Source: Microvirga sp. (GTDB taxonomy: Bacteria > Pseudomonadota > Alphaproteobacteria > Rhizobiales > Beijerinckiaceae). From it: a DNA stretch of 64,000 nt. The stretch is taken from contig JAPSLB010000012.1 of the NCBI GenBank assembly GCA_031181145.1, positions 21,611-85,610 of the forward strand, given 5' to 3'. Positions 43,713 through 52,364 of the stretch are shown in pieces. How positions within the stretch are numbered: the first letter of the stretch is position 1; the number at the start of each line of letters is the position of its first letter. The translations under genes and the position numbers were made by a program. The notes under the pieces are model-generated. The model did no database searches. It saw only the letters and a list, made by a program, of their open reading frames with translations, and was not told the origin of the DNA.

Positions 43713-43791
43713 ACATCGGCTCCTCCCGAGCGTTTCCTGCCAAGCGATTATTGCTTTTGCTTCCATACAAGCTGCGGGAGGTCCACTTATT

Positions 43792-43826
43792 TGACAAATC
43801 GATTTATCGGATCAATCTATTTGTCA
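43792..43826. promoter_or_regulatory. Candidate LysR operator overlapping the regulator start
   Basis: TGACAAAT (43792-43799) and ATTTGTCA (43819-43826) are perfect inverted arms 19 bases apart in the divergent region between the AtuA and LysR genes. The right arm touches the regulator's first possible start codon, a layout typical of autorepression by LysR proteins that activate the divergent operon. Confidence 0.6.
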
Positions 43827-43831
43827 TGGTT

Positions 43832-44725
43832 ATGGATCTCAGCATCCGGCAGCTCCGCGCCTTTCGCGCCGTTGCCGAAGTCGGCAGCTTCAGTGAGGCT
43901 GCGGTACGCCTGCATCTGTCCCAGCCAGCCTTGAGCGCCACAATCCAAAAGCTTGAGGATGCTGTACAGGCGCGCCTGTTCGACCGCACGACACGGCAGG
44001 TTCTCCTGACCCCCGAGGGTGAGGAACTGTTTCGGCTCTCAAGTCGCCTCGTCGACGAGTTCGAGGCCGTGACGGACAACCTCCAAGATTACCTGGAGCG
44101 CCGCCGCGGCCGCATCGTCGTGGCTGCCCTTCCGTCGCTAGCCGCCGTGACGCTGCCTCCTGCCCTCGCCCGCCTCAAATCGCAGCACCCGGGAATCGAC
44201 ATCCTCGTCCGAGACACCTTGCATGGAGAGATCCTGGATCTGGTTGAGAGCGGGATCGCGGACTTTGGACTGACGGTCCCCCCTTCGACCAGCAAGAGGC
44301 TCGACTTCGAGCCGCTGATCGTCGACCGTTTCGTCATGGTATGCGCGCGCAATCACCCCCTGGCGTCCCATGAGTGGGTAACGTGGAGCCAGATGGTGCA
44401 ATACCCGATCATCACGATGGCGAAGACGTCGAGCGTGCGCCAATACATTGACGCAGCCTGCGCCCAGGCGTGCATCGAATCGTCCAGCCAGTACGACGCC
44501 GAGCACCTCGCAACGGTCGGTGCCCTGGTCAAGGAAGGACTGGGTATCGCGGCCCTGCCTTCTCTGTCGATGCCGCTTTTGCAGTTTGCCGATCTGGCCG
44601 AAATTCCAATCACGGCACCCGAAGTCCAGCGGACCATGGGGATCATAAAGCGGACAGGGCGTTCACCTTCAGTTGCAGCCAGGGCGCTGATCGACCTGTT
44701 GACCGCAATACATCTTCCCGGCTGA
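43832..44725 (+). CDS. LysR-family transcriptional regulator
   Basis: The start is MDLSIRQLRAF at 43832 or two codons earlier; neither has a clear ribosome site. The product is 297 residues. The N-terminal winged helix is LRAFRAVAEVGSFSEAAVRLHLSQPALSATIQKLEDAVQARLFDRTTRQVLLTPEG, and the effector domain has RRGRIVVAALPSLAAVTLPPALARLKSQHPGIDILV and VGALVKEGLGIAALP. It likely senses an intermediate of the AtuA/BKACE pathway and controls the divergent operon through the inverted repeat at 43792. Confidence 0.9.
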   Translation: MDLSIRQLRAFRAVAEVGSFSEAAVRLHLSQPALSATIQKLEDAVQARLFDRTTRQVLLTPEGEELFRLSSRLVDEFEAVTDNLQDYLERRRGRIVVAALPSLAAVTLPPALARLKSQHPGIDILVRDTLHGEILDLVESGIADFGLTVPPSTSKRLDFEPLIVDRFVMVCARNHPLASHEWVTWSQMVQYPIITMAKTSSVRQYIDAACAQACIESSSQYDAEHLATVGALVKEGLGIAALPSLSMPLLQFADLAEIPITAPEVQRTMGIIKRTGRSPSVAARALIDLLTAIHLPG

Positions 44726-45001
44726 ACGACAGCTTCGGGTCAGACCAGGAAATTGGCGAGCCTCCAGCAATGTCGGCCCTTTCCTTTTCGGCAATCACAT
44801 CATCGGTCCTGTGTACCTCGTTCGTACTTCACAAGCGGGAACACTCTTGCGCGACGGCGTGCTCCAAGAGGGGAATCCAGATGTGATGCCAAATCAGGCT
44901 GGTTTGAAGCGCTGGGCTGAAGCCTCAGTACTGTTGCATGACACACGGCGCACCTGGGCATCCATATGAGAGAGTTTATGCGCCCTAGTGCATGGCACCT
45001 A

Positions 45002-45916
45002 TTACATGGCGCTTGGCATTCCCAGGCGCCGGGAGACATCCAACGCGATCTTGTCTAGTTCATCAATGCAATCCTGGAGAATCTGGGAAGGTCTCGACGC
45101 CAGCGGGAAGAGCAAAAGGGTTCTAAAATGCACAGCCGGCGCGAACGGCTTCAGGATCAAACCGTTGTTCATGTATACCTCAGCTGTCAGAGGATTGACG
45201 AGACCGCATCCCAACTTGGCTTGAACCATCGAACAGACAGTTGAGGAAAAGGGCGTTTCGAGAACGACCCGCGGTTGGACGTTGGCCGCGGCAAGAATGG
45301 AGTCAGCCTCTCTGCGTGTCGTATCCTCCGGCGCCAGTGCTATGAACTCTTCGCCTTGCAGATGGGCTGGTGTCACGACGTCGATATCTTCCAAGCGATG
45401 CCCTGGATATACCGCGAGACATGCCCGGCACGTCATAAATGGTCGGGCAATAACACCGGTTACGTCTACCTCGTCCGCTGCGATCCCAAGGTCGAACTGC
45501 CCTGACGCGATCAGGTCGCGAATAGTAGAGGAAAGATGTGCCTGCAGCGTGATAGCGACCTGTGGATGCCTGTTTCGGAATTGACGAAGGGCCCGCGGCA
45601 CGATGTTGGTGCTCAACGCCGACAGGCTTGCAAGCCGGATCTCGCCGGAGCCGAAGTCTCGTATTCTGGCTGCTGCGGTGCGCAAACGAGCCATCCCGAG
45701 GAAGGACGCCTCGACCTCCCGCTGAAAGAGCTTGCCTTCCGGCGTCGGGACCATTCGCCCCTTCGTCCGTTCGAAGAGCGGAAATCCGATAGACCGCTCC
45801 AGTTCCTGGATTGCCTTGCTGACGGCCGGCTGCGAGATTCGGAGAACTTCCGCGGCCCGCGAGGCTGTACCTGCCGTCATAACGGCGTGAAACACGTCAA
45901 TCTGCCGTTGGTTCAT
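45002..45916 (-). CDS. LysR-family transcriptional regulator
   Basis: The product is 304 residues. The DNA-binding part is RQIDVFHAVMTAGTASRAAEVLRISQPAVSKAIQELERSIGFPLFERTKGRMVPTPEG, and the effector part has LASLSALSTNIVPRALRQFRNRHPQVAITLQAHLSSTIRDLIASGQFDLGIA. It resembles regulators of opine and amino-acid uptake operons. It is divergent from the C-S lyase/Ehu operon (117 bases between the starts) and probably regulates it. The 276 bases downstream to the other LysR gene hold no gene I can see. Confidence 0.9.
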   Translation of the reverse strand: MNQRQIDVFHAVMTAGTASRAAEVLRISQPAVSKAIQELERSIGFPLFERTKGRMVPTPEGKLFQREVEASFLGMARLRTAAARIRDFGSGEIRLASLSALSTNIVPRALRQFRNRHPQVAITLQAHLSSTIRDLIASGQFDLGIAADEVDVTGVIARPFMTCRACLAVYPGHRLEDIDVVTPAHLQGEEFIALAPEDTTRREADSILAAANVQPRVVLETPFSSTVCSMVQAKLGCGLVNPLTAEVYMNNGLILKPFAPAVHFRTLLLFPLASRPSQILQDCIDELDKIALDVSRRLGMPSAM

Positions 45917-46033
45917 GTCCTATTCCGTTTTTGGCCCAGCGCATATAACCTGGAAGAATAGACTACCTCAATCATCATATTGGACTGAATAAGGGGGCTA
46001 TGGTCTAGTTTCGGCTCAGCAAGGATAATGTGT

Positions 46034-47233
46034 ATGAGCGATTGGACCGATTGTGTGATTTCGTCAGAAGCGAGCCGAGAGGGCTTCGCGAGTTTGGGGA
46101 TCCCGGTTTATCGAGCCTCCACCATCCCTTTCCCTGACGCCAAGAGCTACCAGACCCGCCACGAGCGTGGGGACGATGGGTATAGCTACGGCTTGTCGGG
46201 AACACCGACCTCTCGCTCGCTCGCGCAAAAGATTACCGCTCTTCAGCAAGGCCTAAGGACGTTTCTGGTCCCGTCGGGACAGGCCGCGATCACGGTTGCC
46301 ATTCTGTCGTTCGTGCAGGCCGGAGATCGTATTCTGATCGCCGATACGGTCTACCCGCCGCTGCGCGACTTTGCAGAGCGTGATCTCCGACGCCTTGGGG
46401 TCGATATCGCATTCTACGATCCTATGGCTCCTGACGAGCTAGAGCACATCATATGCGGTAAGACCCGGCTGATCTGGGCCGAGTCGCCAGGCTCCACGAC
46501 GATGGAGGTTCAGGACATGGCTCGCCTTGCCGACATCGCCCATCGGCATGGTGCCCTACTGGCGTGTGACAACACATGGGCAACCCCGTTGTATTTCAAG
46601 CCGCTTGCTCACGGTGCCGACATCGTCGTAGAAGCCCTGACAAAGTATTTTTCTGGTCACTCCGATGTCCTGATGGGGGCAATTACGGTTCGCGATCAGA
46701 CCGCAGCTGCGGCCATCAAGGGAAAACTCAGCCGTCTCGGCATTGGAGTATCGCCTGATGATTGCTCACTGGTCCTGCGTGGAATGGAGACTATGCCCAT
46801 CCGTCTCCAATACTCGTCCGAGGTCACGAAGCGCTTGCTTTCCTCGATCGCCGAGCAACCAACCGTGGATCGAATTCTCTACCCTGCTTTGAGCACATGT
46901 CCGGGCCACGAAATCTGGAAACGCGACTTCAAGGGTGCAAGCAGTGTTTTCGGGATCGTCTTCACGCCCGATGCAACACCGCACGTCTTCGCGGCGCTCG
47001 ATGAATTCAGGGTATTCGTCATCGGGGCATCGTGGGGTGGGACGCGGAGCCTGGTCGCTCCGATGCCTGTCAAGGCGAACCGCACCGCAAAGCCCTGGGA
47101 GGGAGAGGACCTCGTCCTGCGTGTCAGCATCGGCGTAGAATCGTTTGCCGATCTCCAGGACGACCTCGACCGGTTCTTCAATCACCTGAACCGGCACTCT
47201 GTAGCGGCCACTCTGGCTGCTCAGTCCACCTGA
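46034..47233 (+). CDS. Cys/Met-metabolism PLP enzyme (cystathionine beta-lyase MetC-like)
   Basis: The start MSDWTDCVISSEASREG at 46034 is eight bases after AAGGA, better than the ATG at 46028. The product is 399 residues. Family blocks are TSRSLAQKITALQQGLRTFLVPSGQAAITVAILSFVQAGDRIL, LIWAESPGSTTMEVQDM, LLACDNTWATPLYFKPLAHGADIVVEALTKYFSGHSDVLMG with the PLP lysine in TKYFSGHSD, and ASWGGTRSL near the end. MetC-type enzymes cleave C-S bonds beta to the amino acid carbon. Being first in an amino-acid import operon, it likely cleaves an imported S-substituted cysteine rather than serving methionine synthesis. Confidence 0.88.
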   Translation: MSDWTDCVISSEASREGFASLGIPVYRASTIPFPDAKSYQTRHERGDDGYSYGLSGTPTSRSLAQKITALQQGLRTFLVPSGQAAITVAILSFVQAGDRILIADTVYPPLRDFAERDLRRLGVDIAFYDPMAPDELEHIICGKTRLIWAESPGSTTMEVQDMARLADIAHRHGALLACDNTWATPLYFKPLAHGADIVVEALTKYFSGHSDVLMGAITVRDQTAAAAIKGKLSRLGIGVSPDDCSLVLRGMETMPIRLQYSSEVTKRLLSSIAEQPTVDRILYPALSTCPGHEIWKRDFKGASSVFGIVFTPDATPHVFAALDEFRVFVIGASWGGTRSLVAPMPVKANRTAKPWEGEDLVLRVSIGVESFADLQDDLDRFFNHLNRHSVAATLAAQST

Positions 47234-47280
47234 GAAGCCACTACCTTTACATATTCAAGCAACAAAGAGAGGGAAACGTG

Positions 47281-48159
47281 ATGCTGAAGATGACCAGAAG
47301 AGTATCGATCAAGGCGAGTCTCGCTGCAGTTGCCCTGATGGCGATCGGGAGCGGATCCGCAGCGCATGCGCAGACGGGGGCCAGGGAGCGCCTTGCGTCC
47401 GGAAAGTTGACCATCGGAATCCATAACCGGGCACCTTGGGGTTTCCGCAGCGGCACAGGCGAAGTAAGCGGGTATCATCCCGACCTCGTCAAGGCGGCTC
47501 TTGAACCGCTCGGGATCAAAGAAATCAACTTCGTCATCACCGAGTTCGGCGCGCTCATTCCGGGATTGAACGCCAACCGGTTCGACATGATTGCGTCCGG
47601 CATTGCCATTACCCCAAAGCGTTGCCAGGAGGTAATCTTCAGTGAGCCGGATCTGGCGGTGGGCGACGGCCTCATCGTAAAGCAGGGCAACCCGCAGAAC
47701 ATCCATAGCTATGCCGATTTTGCCAAGAACCCGAAGCTCCGGCTTGCCGGCGGAAGAGGCACGGAGAACACCAAGAACGCCATTGCTGCAGGCGTCCCCG
47801 AGAATCAGATCCTGCAACTGAATGAATCGACGGACCTGGTCTCGGCGGTGATCGGCGGCCGTGCCGATGCCGCAACGCTGTCCGCTCCCAGCGTTGTCGC
47901 GTTTCTCCAGGACAAGAACGTCAAAGGCCTTGAAAGAGCAACGCCCTTTACCGGCCTGATGCGGGAGGATGGGCGCCCTGCGGCAATGTACACCGCGATC
48001 GCCTTCCGGTCCGACGATACGGCCCTTCGGGATCTTTTCAACGAGAGGCTCGCGAAGCTGAAAGCCGATGGCACGGTGCGGAAGATCATGGAGACCTACG
48101 GCTTCACTGACGCAGAGACGGCCCCTGACATCAAGACCGCGGACATCTGTAAGGGATAG
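47281..48159 (+). CDS. Polar-amino-acid type ABC binding protein (EhuB-like)
   Basis: The start MLKMTRRVSIKASLAAVALMA at 47281 is preceded by GAGAGGG; the track start lies in the lyase gene. The product is 292 residues with a signal ending AAHAQ. It is an SBP family 3 protein closest in pattern to the ectoine binder EhuB: GEVSGYHPDLVKAALEPLGIKEINFVITEFGALIPGLNANRFDMIASGIAITPKRCQEVIFSEP, then VKQGNPQNIHSYADFAKNP. The ligand is likely a zwitterionic amino acid derivative; ectoine itself is possible but the neighbouring C-S lyase argues for a sulfur-containing one. Confidence 0.88.
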   Translation: MLKMTRRVSIKASLAAVALMAIGSGSAAHAQTGARERLASGKLTIGIHNRAPWGFRSGTGEVSGYHPDLVKAALEPLGIKEINFVITEFGALIPGLNANRFDMIASGIAITPKRCQEVIFSEPDLAVGDGLIVKQGNPQNIHSYADFAKNPKLRLAGGRGTENTKNAIAAGVPENQILQLNESTDLVSAVIGGRADAATLSAPSVVAFLQDKNVKGLERATPFTGLMREDGRPAAMYTAIAFRSDDTALRDLFNERLAKLKADGTVRKIMETYGFTDAETAPDIKTADICKG

Positions 48160-48191
48160 TAGGCTCTGGTCACCGACAAGGATTCCTTAGA

Positions 48192-48851
48192 ATGAGTTTT
48201 GTCGACATCCTGATCGGCATTTTCGATGGGTTCGGCGTCACAGCCTCCGTTACTCTATGGGGGATGGCCTACGCCGTACCTTTTGCCCTCGTCTTTGGAA
48301 TCCTCCAGCATTTCACGACGGGACCGGTACGCTTCGCTGTGACCTCGATCATCGAGTTCTGGCGCAGTTCGCCGGTCATCGTCCTGCTGTTCGTGTTCTA
48401 TTATACGCTTCCAACGATTGGGATCACCCTATCCGGGATCACCGTGGCTGCCATGGCTCTCGGGCTCAACATCGGCGGTTATGGCAGCCAGGCAGTACGA
48501 GCTGCGCTCCAGTCTCTCGACCCCGGACAGGTTGAGGCAGGAAAGGCACTCGGTCTGCGCCGCATCCAAATCCTGATGCTGATCGAACTGCCGCAGGCGT
48601 TTAAGGCGATGACGCCGACCTTCATCAACCAGTTCATTCAGCTCATCAAGGGAACCGCCTTGGTTTCGCTTATTACGCTGACGGACATGACATTTCGCGC
48701 GAAGGAGATCTCACAGCTGCAATATGACCCGGTTGGGACGTATACGGCACTCCTCGTGGCATATTTTATCGTTTGCTACCCGGCGACCATATTCGGGCGG
48801 TGGGTCGAGAAGCGCGTAGCGATCAGCGAAAGGACTCAAGGTGAAATTTAA
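48192..48851 (+). CDS. Amino-acid ABC transporter permease (EhuC-like)
   Basis: The product is 219 residues with about five hydrophobic segments and an AAGGA ribosome site. It has the HEQ-type permease features FWRSSPVIVLLFVFYYTLP, ALGLNIGGYGSQAVRAALQSLDPGQVEAGKALGLRRIQILMLIELPQAFKAMTP and LIKGTALVSLITLTDMTFRAKEI. It overlaps the second permease gene by eleven bases. The two form the channel of the importer. Confidence 0.9.
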   Translation: MSFVDILIGIFDGFGVTASVTLWGMAYAVPFALVFGILQHFTTGPVRFAVTSIIEFWRSSPVIVLLFVFYYTLPTIGITLSGITVAAMALGLNIGGYGSQAVRAALQSLDPGQVEAGKALGLRRIQILMLIELPQAFKAMTPTFINQFIQLIKGTALVSLITLTDMTFRAKEISQLQYDPVGTYTALLVAYFIVCYPATIFGRWVEKRVAISERTQGEI

Positions 48852-49500
48852 TCTCGCCTTCGCGATCGAAAGTCTGCCGCTCATTCTCTCTGCGTTGTGG
48901 ACGACGGTCTGGGTCACGGTGGCGAGCTGCGCCGGCGCAGCTTTGCTGGGTTTCCTTTTGGAGATTGCGCGCCGTTCCAGTCGAGCGATGTCCTACGTCA
49001 TGCGGTTTGTGATCGATTTCATCCGCTCCACCCCGCTCCTGGTGCAGCTCTATTTCCTCTATTTTGTCCTACCCTTCTACGGCGTCACGCTTCCCTCGTT
49101 CGTCGTAGGCATCATGGGATTGAGCATCTACTACAGCGGCTACCTGGCAGAGGTCTTCAAGGCCGGTATTGACGGTATCCCCGTCGGACAGTTCGAGGCG
49201 GCTCAATCGCTCGGCCTCAAGCGCCTGGATGTCGTTGTCTTCGTCATAGCGCCCCAGATGCTTCGAAACATCGCGGCTCCCATGGGGAATTATTTCGTAT
49301 CGATCCTGAAGGCGACACCATACCTGGCCATCATCGCTGTCCCTGAAATGCTCGGAGAGGCCATGGAAATCGCGTCGGACACATTCAGGTATGCCGAGCC
49401 GATGCTGACCGTTGGTGTTGTCTTCCTTGTACTTGCCGTCGCGGTGGCCCAACTGGTCCGGCTCCTGGAGATGCGTCTCCTGAAGTCCGCAAAGCGCTGA
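48841..49500 (+). CDS. Amino-acid ABC transporter permease (EhuD-like)
   Basis: The GTG start at 48841 follows AAAGGA and lies inside the end of the first permease gene. The product is 219 residues: FIRSTPLLVQLYFLYFVLPFYGV, IYYSGYLAEVFKAGIDGIPVGQFEAAQSLGLKRLDVVVFVIAPQMLRNIAAPMGNYFVSILKATPYLAII. These are the standard substrate-channel and EAA-loop segments of polar amino acid permeases. Confidence 0.9.
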   Translation: MKFNLAFAIESLPLILSALWTTVWVTVASCAGAALLGFLLEIARRSSRAMSYVMRFVIDFIRSTPLLVQLYFLYFVLPFYGVTLPSFVVGIMGLSIYYSGYLAEVFKAGIDGIPVGQFEAAQSLGLKRLDVVVFVIAPQMLRNIAAPMGNYFVSILKATPYLAIIAVPEMLGEAMEIASDTFRYAEPMLTVGVVFLVLAVAVAQLVRLLEMRLLKSAKR

Positions 49501-49513
49501 AAGAGTTCATAGC

Positions 49514-50290
49514 ATGCAGGTAGACGCATTGATTGGTTCCCGCTGTGCTTCACAACGGTCCGAAGCTGCCGTGGACATCGTTTCTCTGAACAAGTGGTAC
49601 GGCACATTCCATGTCCTGAGGGACGTCGATCTCCGGGTCGAGCCCGGCCAGCAGATCGTCATCTGCGGGCCCTCGGGCTCAGGGAAATCCACTCTGATAC
49701 GTTGCATCAACCAGCTGGAACGGCATCAACGCGGGCAGATCTTCATTCACGGTTGTGAAGTAAGCCCTAAAACTCGGGCGCTACACGAACTGCGCCGCGA
49801 CGTGGGAATGGTGTTCCAGCACTTCAACCTTTTTCCTCACCTCACGGTACTCCAGAACTGTACGTTGGCTCTGCGTCGTGCGCGGGGGATTGCACGCCAA
49901 GAGGCGGAGGACGTTGCGCGTCACTACCTAGAGCGGGTCCGGATCCCCGAGCAGATGGGAAAGTATCCAAGCCAGCTTTCAGGGGGCCAACAGCAGCGTG
50001 TTGCGATCGCGCGAGCTCTCTGTATGCGTCCGAAGGTCATGCTGTTTGACGAGCCGACATCAGCCCTTGACCCGGAGATGATCAACGAAGTGCTCGACGT
50101 GATGATCGAACTTGCACGGGACGGCATGACCATGCTGTGCGTAACCCATGAGATGGGGTTCGCCCGGAAGGTGGCGGATTCCATTGTCTTCATGGATGGG
50201 GGGCGCATCGTCGAGCAGGCGCCGCCGTTGGAGTTCTTTGCCAACCCGCAGAATGAGCGGACGAGAACGTTCCTTGGTCAAATCCTCTGA
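49514..50290 (+). CDS. Amino-acid ABC transporter ATP-binding protein (EhuA/GlnQ-like)
   Basis: The product is 258 residues from the ATG at 49514; a GTG at 49571 (VDIVSLNKWYGTFHVL) would give the family's usual start and cannot be excluded. Walker A is GPSGSGKST, Q-loop VFQHFNLFPHLTV, signature LSGGQQQRVAIA, Walker B VMLFDEPTSALDPEM and VTHEMGFARKVAD. This completes a four-gene polar amino acid importer with the three genes before it. Confidence 0.92.
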   Translation: MQVDALIGSRCASQRSEAAVDIVSLNKWYGTFHVLRDVDLRVEPGQQIVICGPSGSGKSTLIRCINQLERHQRGQIFIHGCEVSPKTRALHELRRDVGMVFQHFNLFPHLTVLQNCTLALRRARGIARQEAEDVARHYLERVRIPEQMGKYPSQLSGGQQQRVAIARALCMRPKVMLFDEPTSALDPEMINEVLDVMIELARDGMTMLCVTHEMGFARKVADSIVFMDGGRIVEQAPPLEFFANPQNERTRTFLGQIL

Positions 50291-50341
50291 AACACAGATC
50301 GCAGAATTTCACCCTAACTAAGGTCCCGAGGAGATCAGACC

Positions 50342-51403
50342 GTGTCTACCGCCAGCCGAATTTGGACCTCAGTCGATTTCAATAAGGACGGGAAGCAGTC
50401 CGATTATCTCCGGCTGCCCTTCTCATCGGACACATCGGCCTATGGTTGGCTTCCAATCCCCCTGATTTGCATCAGAAACGGATCAGGTCCGACGATCCTC
50501 CTCACGGCGGGCAACCATGGAGACGAGTACGAGGGACAGATCGCTTTGATCAGGCTCGCTCAGGAGATTGCTCCTTCTGAAGTTCACGGACGGATCGTTA
50601 TTCTTCCCGCCTTGAACTACCCAGCCGTGGCGGCAGGCCGGCGCGTCTCACCAATCGACGAGGGGAACCTCAATCGCCTCTTTCCCGGGCGATCTGACGG
50701 ATCGCCAACGGAAATGCTTGCGCATTATATCAACGATGTCCTCTTCCCGATGACGGACATGGTGATCGATCTGCATTCCGGCGGCCGGTCTCTCGAGTAC
50801 CTGCCGCTGGCGCTCGCGCGGCCCGGTCTAACACCTACAAACCAGAAGGCTGTGAAAGAATTGCTGGCCGTGTTTGGCGCTCCTGTCAGCGTGCTGACAG
50901 ACGGCGATGGGGGCGGGGGAGCTACCACGCTCTACGCAGCGGCTGAGAAGCGTGGAATTCCCGCTTTGACGACCGAACTTGGAGGAGGAGCGACTCTTTC
51001 CCCTGAGGGCTTGAAGATTGCGGAAGATGGCATCCGACGTGTGCTCAAGCACTACGGCGTGGTCCCGAACCTCGAGGTGAACGCATCAGCTGGGTCTCAC
51101 CTCATGAGGTCTCTTGGGCGGAACTCCGCAATCTATTCGCCCGAGAATGGGTTGTTTGAACCGCTGGTGAATGTCGGCGATACGGTGGAGGAAGGTCAAG
51201 CGGCGGGCATTGTCTACTTCTATGACAACCCCTTGCGTGAACCCCTGAGGCTTTATTTCCCCGCAACCGGCAGGGTCAGCTGCCGACGGTTCCCCACTCT
51301 CACCGCGCGAGGCGACTGCCTGTACAACCTGATGTCGGGATTGGAGGACGCTGAGGCCAACCAGGCGATAGCCTCGCACGAGCTGCGGCGTACCCAGCCT
51401 TAG
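50342..51403 (+). CDS. Succinylglutamate desuccinylase/aspartoacylase-family deacylase (DoeB-like)
   Basis: The GTG start has GAGGAG upstream. The product is 353 residues. Zinc motifs are GNHGDEYEGQ near residue 58 (His and Glu) and IDLHSGGRSLEYLPLALARPG near 140 (third His); EGNLNRLFPGRSDGSPTEMLAHYI supplies the Asn-Arg substrate contacts. GGVNTE is replaced by TTELGGGATLSPEG, as in DoeB, the N-acetyl-diaminobutyrate deacetylase of ectoine breakdown. No DoeA (ectoine hydrolase) lies beside it, so here it more likely removes an N-acyl group from another imported amino acid derivative. Confidence 0.85.
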   Translation: MSTASRIWTSVDFNKDGKQSDYLRLPFSSDTSAYGWLPIPLICIRNGSGPTILLTAGNHGDEYEGQIALIRLAQEIAPSEVHGRIVILPALNYPAVAAGRRVSPIDEGNLNRLFPGRSDGSPTEMLAHYINDVLFPMTDMVIDLHSGGRSLEYLPLALARPGLTPTNQKAVKELLAVFGAPVSVLTDGDGGGGATTLYAAAEKRGIPALTTELGGGATLSPEGLKIAEDGIRRVLKHYGVVPNLEVNASAGSHLMRSLGRNSAIYSPENGLFEPLVNVGDTVEEGQAAGIVYFYDNPLREPLRLYFPATGRVSCRRFPTLTARGDCLYNLMSGLEDAEANQAIASHELRRTQP

Positions 51404-52364
51404 CAGGCTCACGCGAAGAGGGATTGTCGCCCCGATTGGCGAGCGGCAAGTCCGGATCGTAGTTTCAGCGTTGTATAGAGCTCGATCGCAGCAGTCCGGG
51501 CTCTGTTGATGAAATCAGGCAAAGTGCCGATTTCCTGAAGAAATCGTGGAGCGGGCAATCGGAATCGAACGCACGACCCTCAGCTCGGGAATACAGTTCT
51601 CCGCGCAGATGAGCGCGATGGTTGTATAAGGGCCATGATGGCTAACTCTCAGAAAATGTGGCTAGAATGCCATAGACTTTGAATGCACCCCAGTCAGGCA
51701 GACTTCAGATAATTGCGGCAAACAGGCCAGAATGCTGTGATTTTCGTTGTATCACTGTTGCATTGCAGGGGGCGCTGCTTTTGGCAGGGGCACAGCTGGA
51801 GCCTTCGAAGGCCATGTCCCTCGACCGTGCTTGGCAAACTATAAACGTTCAACAGCCATTCTTGGCGTGCTTGGTCTTGGCAATTGCACGGACTTGGTGG
51901 ATCCTGGCCCACCGCTGTACCTACGATTACGGCTGGACGATCGCTTTCGGCTGGAGCCAGCCGTCAGGCATAGGCGCGTAAACGTCAACCGACGGTACAA
52001 AATGTAACATTCGACGGACCAAATGGCGGTCCGCTTGTAGCACCGTTCCTCGAGCTTGTTCACGGTCCGCGTGGCCCCGATAGGTATAGGCCTGGCGAGG
52101 ACGGATCTCCCCGGTCACCTCGCGTAGCTTGTGGCAGGCGCAGGCCAAGACCTCACGGCTTGTGTCGGTGCCTGGAACGCGGTATCTCATCCCGATGTTT
52201 TTGATCCAGAACATTGCCGCCGCCAATGTTCCGTTCGCCGGCCGCCCGGCGGGCGCGTTCCCTATTCGCGTCTCCGGATAGCAGCGGGATTCGGCTAGGC
52301 CGCCCTCTCCCGCCCGGAGACGGTGCAACAAGCGGCCTGCCTGGAATCAAAGACAGTTTCAATC
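51404..52364. other. Long stretch without a recognisable intact gene
   Basis: This region holds the tRNA-like fragment described separately. A minus frame at 51927-52331 (FWIKNIGMRYRVPGTDTSREVL) has some protein-like composition but no start site or family I know. Others look like chance ORFs. Confidence 0.4.
51547..51591 (-). tRNA. 3' fragment of a tRNA-Gly-like gene (pseudo-tRNA, possible attachment-site relic)
   Basis: On the minus strand TTCCCGAGCTGAGGGTCGTG leads to a TTCGATTC T-loop and ends GCCCGCTCCA, following tRNA-Gly(CCC) from the anticodon loop to the CCA end. The 5' half is missing (no D-arm; the sequence before the anticodon loop does not pair). Two T-stem pairs are broken (G-G and C-C), so it is not a working tRNA. 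Fragments running from the anticodon loop to the 3' end are what tyrosine-recombinase elements leave as attachment-site copies. Confidence 0.6.

Noticed and set aside
43751-43831. Extended LysR start at 43751
   Set aside because: It would put the divergent operator inside the coding region; family members begin at MDLSIRQLRAF.
47281-51403. Calling the Ehu/DoeB operon a plain ectoine uptake and degradation operon
   Set aside because: No DoeA, DoeC or DoeD homologue is present and a C-S lyase leads the operon, so the ectoine label is not supported.
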